NCBI GenBank assembly: GCA_050741255.1
Contig: JBOIEQ010000099.1
Location: forward strand, 1 to 16,143
Length of the DNA: 16,143 nucleotides
Direction: 5' to 3'
DNA from: CAZXNF01 sp050741255
GTDB lineage: Bacteria; Pseudomonadota; Gammaproteobacteria; Burkholderiales; SG8-41
Position numbers and translations under genes: made by a program. Shown here piece after piece: positions 13,808 to 16,143 of the stretch. Each line of letters begins with the position of its first letter. Within the stretch, counting starts at the first letter, position 1. The notes beneath the pieces are model-generated. The model ran no database searches, was not told the DNA's origin, and was given only the letters and a program-made list of their open reading frames with translations.

Positions 13808-14896
13808 ATGAAGGCTCCCCTCGCGCAAAACAGCCCCGTCAACGCCGGTGAAGAAATCCGGCTCACGCAGCTTTCCCACGGCGGTGGGTGAGGCTGCAAA
13901 CTGACGCCGGCGTTGCTGAGCGAAATCATCGGGGCCTCGCCGCTGGCGAGCGCATGGCCCGATCTCCTCGTCGGGACCGAGACGGCCGATGACGCGGCGG
14001 TCTATCGCCTGAACGACTCGCAGGCGCTGATCGCGACGACCGATTTCTTCCTGCCGATCGTGGACGATCCGTACGATTTCGGCCGCATCGCGGCCGCCAA
14101 CGCGCTGTCCGATGTCTACGCGATGGGCGGCAAGCCGTTCATGGCGCTCGCCATCTGCGGCATGCCGGTCGGCAAGCTGCCGACGTCCACCGTGCGCCGC
14201 ATCCTCGACGGCGGCAAGGCGGTGTGTGCGGAGGCCGGCATTCCGGTCGCGGGCGGCCACTCCATCGACGCGCCGGAACCGATCTACGGGCTGGTCGCGC
14301 TGGGGCTCGTGCACCCGGACCAGGTCAAGAAGAACAGCGGCGCGCGCGCAGGCGACGTGCTGATCCTCGGCAAGGCGCTCGGCATCGGCATCCTCGGCGC
14401 GGCGCTGAAGAAGGGCGAGTTGCGCGAGAAGGGCTACGCGCAGATGCTGGAGAGCGCGGTGCAACTCAACACGGCGGGCACGGCGCTCGGCGCGCTGGCC
14501 GCCGTCCATGCGGTGACGGACGTCACCGGTTTCGGCCTGCTGGGGCATCTGCTGGAGATGTGCCGGGGTGCCGCGCTCGATGCCGCGTTGCGGTGGGACG
14601 ATGTTCCCGTGCTGTCCGCCGCCCGCCATCTCGCGGAGGCGGGCTATGTCACCGGCGCGTCCGCCCGCAACTGGGAAAGCTACGCCGGCGAGGCGGACCT
14701 GCCGGCGGATGTTGCAGCCTGGCAGCGAAATCTGTTGACCGACCCGCAGACCAGCGGCGGCCTGCTGGTCGCTTGCGCGCCGGAGGCGGCCGCGCAGGTC
14801 ATGGCGCTCTTCAAACAAGAGGGCTTCAAGCACGCCGCGGTCATCGGGCGGATGGCGCAGCCCGCCGGCGCCGCGCCCCGCGTCAGCGTTGTTTGA
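13808..14896 (+). CDS. selD: Selenide, water dikinase SelD, a selenoprotein read through TGA 13889
   Basis: Makes selenophosphate from selenide and ATP, the selenium donor for selenocysteine and 2-selenouridine. The frame from ATG 13808 reads EIRLTQLSHGGG, then TGA, then GCKLTPALLSEII and on without a break to TGA 14894. E. coli SelD has IRLTQYSHGAGCGCK at this place, where Cys17 is catalytic, so the TGA encodes selenocysteine (U28) with the essential lysine at K31. The product has 362 residues with U. Downstream blocks are LLVGTETADDAAVY, TTDFFLPIVDDPYDFG, AGGHSIDAPEP, VTDVTGFGLLGH and DPQTSGGLL. A call that stops at TGA would start at TTG 13913 and lose the active loop. It is divergent from mnmH, and its last 14 bases overlap the end of convergent tesA. 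Confidence 0.95.
13889..13891 (+). other. Selenocysteine (UGA) codon of selD
   Basis: In-frame TGA exactly where E. coli SelD has catalytic Cys17. The flanking residues, SHGGG before and GCK after, are conserved on both sides, and the frame stays open for 334 more codons. A true stop would leave a 27-residue product and an orphan 3' frame that is nevertheless a perfect SelD. Confidence 0.93.
13889..13939 (+). promoter_or_regulatory. Candidate bacterial SECIS stem-loop of selD
   Basis: Bacterial SECIS elements lie directly after the UGA and bind SelB. Here TGAGGCT (13889-13895) can pair with 13933-13939 (five Watson-Crick and two G-U pairs). Inside, GCAA (13896-13899) pairs with TTGC (13913-13916). 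C13901-G13912 and G13903-C13911, with T13902 bulged, would close a loop ACGCCGG. The bulged U and a G-containing apical loop recall the known pattern, but the fold is drawn by hand and other pairings exist. Confidence 0.4.
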
Positions 14897-15539
14897 CGGG
14901 CGGTTTCAGCAAAGGCCGTAACTGCGGCCACACGGTGTCCAGCATTTGTCCCTGCGCGGAGGCGGCCGGATGGATGCCGTCGGGCTGGAAGGCGTCGCGT
15001 TTCTCGGCGAAGCCCGCGAGCAGGAAGGGCACGAGCGGCACCCGCTCGGCTTTTGCCACGTCCCTGAACAGGCCCCGGAACTTTTCGGTGTAGGGTTTGC
15101 CGTAGTTCGGGGGCAGTTCCATGCCCACCAGCAGCACTGCCGCACCAGCCTTGCGCGCGGCGCGGATCATGGTGACCAGATTGGTGCGCGTGTCCTCCAG
15201 GGAGAGTCCGCGCAGTCCGTCGTTGCCGCCGAGTTCGATGACGACGACCGCCGGCTGAAAGTGCTTCAGCGCGCCGGCGATGCGATTGCGCCCGCCGAGC
15301 GTGGTTTCGCCGCTGATGCTGGCGTTGGCGACCGTATAATCCAGACCCTCAGCCTGGAGCCGTTGGGCGAGCAGCCGGACCCAGCCTTCTTCGGTGCGCA
15401 AACCATACGCGGCGGAAAGACTGTCGCCATAGACGAGCAGTACCGGCGCGGCGGCCGCGGCGGCCGGCGCGGGCAGCAGCAGCGCCAGCCACAACAGCCC
15501 GACCACGACAACCACTCCACTTCCCAGACTTTTCAGCAT
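14883..15539 (-). CDS. tesA: SGNH/GDSL-family esterase, TesA type (thioesterase I/lysophospholipase L1)
   Basis: Exported serine hydrolase acting on acyl thioesters, lysophospholipids and other esters. The 218-residue precursor has a signal peptide with a short basic start and a long Val/Leu/Ala core (about residues 6-31). The mature part begins with block I VYGDSLSAAYGL, nucleophile S40. Block III is LGGNDGLRG (about 98-106), and block V DGIHP carries the catalytic D187 and H190. The start is fixed by TGGAG at 15546-15550, six bases before ATG 15539, inside the coding sequence of the divergent ybbA. Its stop lies within the last codons of convergent selD. Divergent tesA/ybbA is also the E. 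coli arrangement, which supports the gene name. Confidence 0.92.
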   Translation of the reverse strand: MLKSLGSGVVVVVGLLWLALLLPAPAAAAAAPVLLVYGDSLSAAYGLRTEEGWVRLLAQRLQAEGLDYTVANASISGETTLGGRNRIAGALKHFQPAVVVIELGGNDGLRGLSLEDTRTNLVTMIRAARKAGAAVLLVGMELPPNYGKPYTEKFRGLFRDVAKAERVPLVPFLLAGFAEKRDAFQPDGIHPAASAQGQMLDTVWPQLRPLLKPPVKQR

Positions 15540-16143
15540 GAACGGCTCCAGCCAGACTCTCATCGTACAGGCGCAGCATCTTACCAAGCACGTTTCGCTC
15601 GGCACCGAGCAACTCACCATCGTCGACGACGTCAGTTTCGAGGTGACGCGCGGCGCCTCGGTGGCGGTGGTCGGCGTGTCGGGCTCCGGCAAGTCCACTT
15701 TGCTCGGACTGCTGGCGGGGCTCGACGTTCCCAGCGCGGGCACGGTGGCGCTCGACGGCCGCGATCTGTTCACGCTGGACGAGGACGCGCGCGCCGCGCT
15801 GCGCGCCAGACTGGTCGGCATCGTGTTCCAGAATTTTCAGTTGCTACCCGCCTTCACGGCTCTGGAGAACGTCATGCTGCCGCTGGAACTGGCGGGACGC
15901 GGCGACGCGGATAGCCGGGCGCGCGCGATTCTCGCCCGCGTCGGGCTGGAACCGCGGCTGCGTCACTACCCGAAGCAGTTGTCCGGCGGCGAGCAGCAGC
16001 GCGTCGCCATCGCGCGCGCGTTCGCCACCGAACCGCCGATCCTGCTGGCCGACGAGCCGACGGGCAACCTGGACGCCGCCACCGGTGCCGAAGTCGCCGA
16101 CCTGATGTTCGCGCTGAACGCGGAGCGGGGCACGACGCTGATC
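15538..16143 (+). CDS. ybbA: YbbA-type ABC transporter ATP-binding protein (partial, 3' end outside window)
   Basis: ATPase of a MacB/LolD-like ABC exporter that works with a large permease, YbbP; the transported substrate is not established. The 202 codons present are intact: Walker A GVSGSGKST (46-54), Q-loop VFQNFQLLP, signature LSGGEQ (148-153), Walker B ILLADEPTGNLD with D172/E173. The family call between YbbA and LolD is decided by the divergent tesA neighbour, as in E. coli; the permease should follow beyond the window. ATG 15538 shares CATG with the tesA start codon and has no Shine-Dalgarno, and no good downstream alternative was found before the conserved core. Confidence 0.88.
   Translation, partial: MNGSSQTLIVQAQHLTKHVSLGTEQLTIVDDVSFEVTRGASVAVVGVSGSGKSTLLGLLAGLDVPSAGTVALDGRDLFTLDEDARAALRARLVGIVFQNFQLLPAFTALENVMLPLELAGRGDADSRARAILARVGLEPRLRHYPKQLSGGEQQRVAIARAFATEPPILLADEPTGNLDAATGAEVADLMFALNAERGTTLI

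Noticed and set aside
13913..13915. TTG 13913 as selD start
   Set aside because: It would remove the conserved glycine-rich catalytic loop, which is perfectly encoded upstream across the TGA.
13810..13929. N-terminal extension of mnmH to 13929
   Set aside because: It would run antisense through the conserved selD N-terminus; MnmH homology starts after ATG 13788/13782.
15540..15821. Extension of tesA to 15821
   Set aside because: It is antisense to the ybbA Walker A region; the signal peptide and Shine-Dalgarno place the start at 15539.
1..16143. CRISPR array, insertion sequence, prophage or toxin-antitoxin module
   Set aside because: No regularly spaced repeats, transposase, integrase or small toxin-antitoxin pair were seen on either strand.

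Overview
GC-rich chromosomal window that looks like a betaproteobacterium. The main reasons are the order hisZ-purA ... rnr-rlmB, the block rpsF-priB-rpsR-rplI-dnaB with a TTG-started priB between the two ribosomal protein genes, and a PIN-type phoH next to a bcp peroxiredoxin. The order within the class cannot be fixed by eye. No insertion sequence, prophage, CRISPR array or rRNA was seen, and most of the DNA is core housekeeping sequence.

Layout, left to right. (1) 1-1559 (+): the 3' end of hisZ, then purA. (2) 1560-1772: a patch of GGATTC-type repeats, then a tRNA-Leu(CAG) on the minus strand. Its strong promoter runs up to the rnr start codon. (3) 1772-4701 (+): rnr and rlmB, coupled by a GTGA overlap; both act on RNA. 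(4) 4781-6379 (+): a lone outer-membrane two-partner-secretion transporter (ShlB/FhaC type) behind an unusually AT-rich leader, closed by a hairpin. (5) 6407-8160 (+): a textbook ribosomal protein operon with a consensus promoter, a hairpin in the rpsF leader, rpsF-priB-rpsR-rplI and a clear intrinsic terminator, then dnaB to 9695. (6) 13788-9719 (-): a tight cluster transcribed mnmH, an ArnD-like deacetylase homologue, bcp, phoH. (7) 13808-14896 (+): selD, divergent from mnmH. (8) 15539-14883 (-): the GDSL esterase tesA, divergent from the ABC ATPase ybbA (15538 to the window end), the same tesA/ybbA arrangement as in E. coli.

The most important correction is selD. Its true start is ATG 13808, and the reading frame crosses an in-frame TGA at 13889-13891 exactly where E. 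coli SelD has its catalytic Cys17. The gene therefore encodes a selenoprotein, and a standard gene call would lose the catalytic loop. SelD makes selenophosphate, which the divergent mnmH uses to place 2-selenouridine in tRNA, so the pair is a selenium module, and the cell must also carry SelA/SelB/SelC elsewhere.

Other points worth attention: an ArnD-family protein that has lost two of its three expected metal ligands; a BCP peroxiredoxin without either usual resolving cysteine; a tandem CACAGAGG repeat behind hisZ; near-identical TATAATCCGCG promoter cores at the tRNA and at rpsF; start codons of tesA and ybbA that share one CATG; and a G-quadruplex-type motif between bcp and phoH. I did not find a convincing wholly new multi-gene system here.
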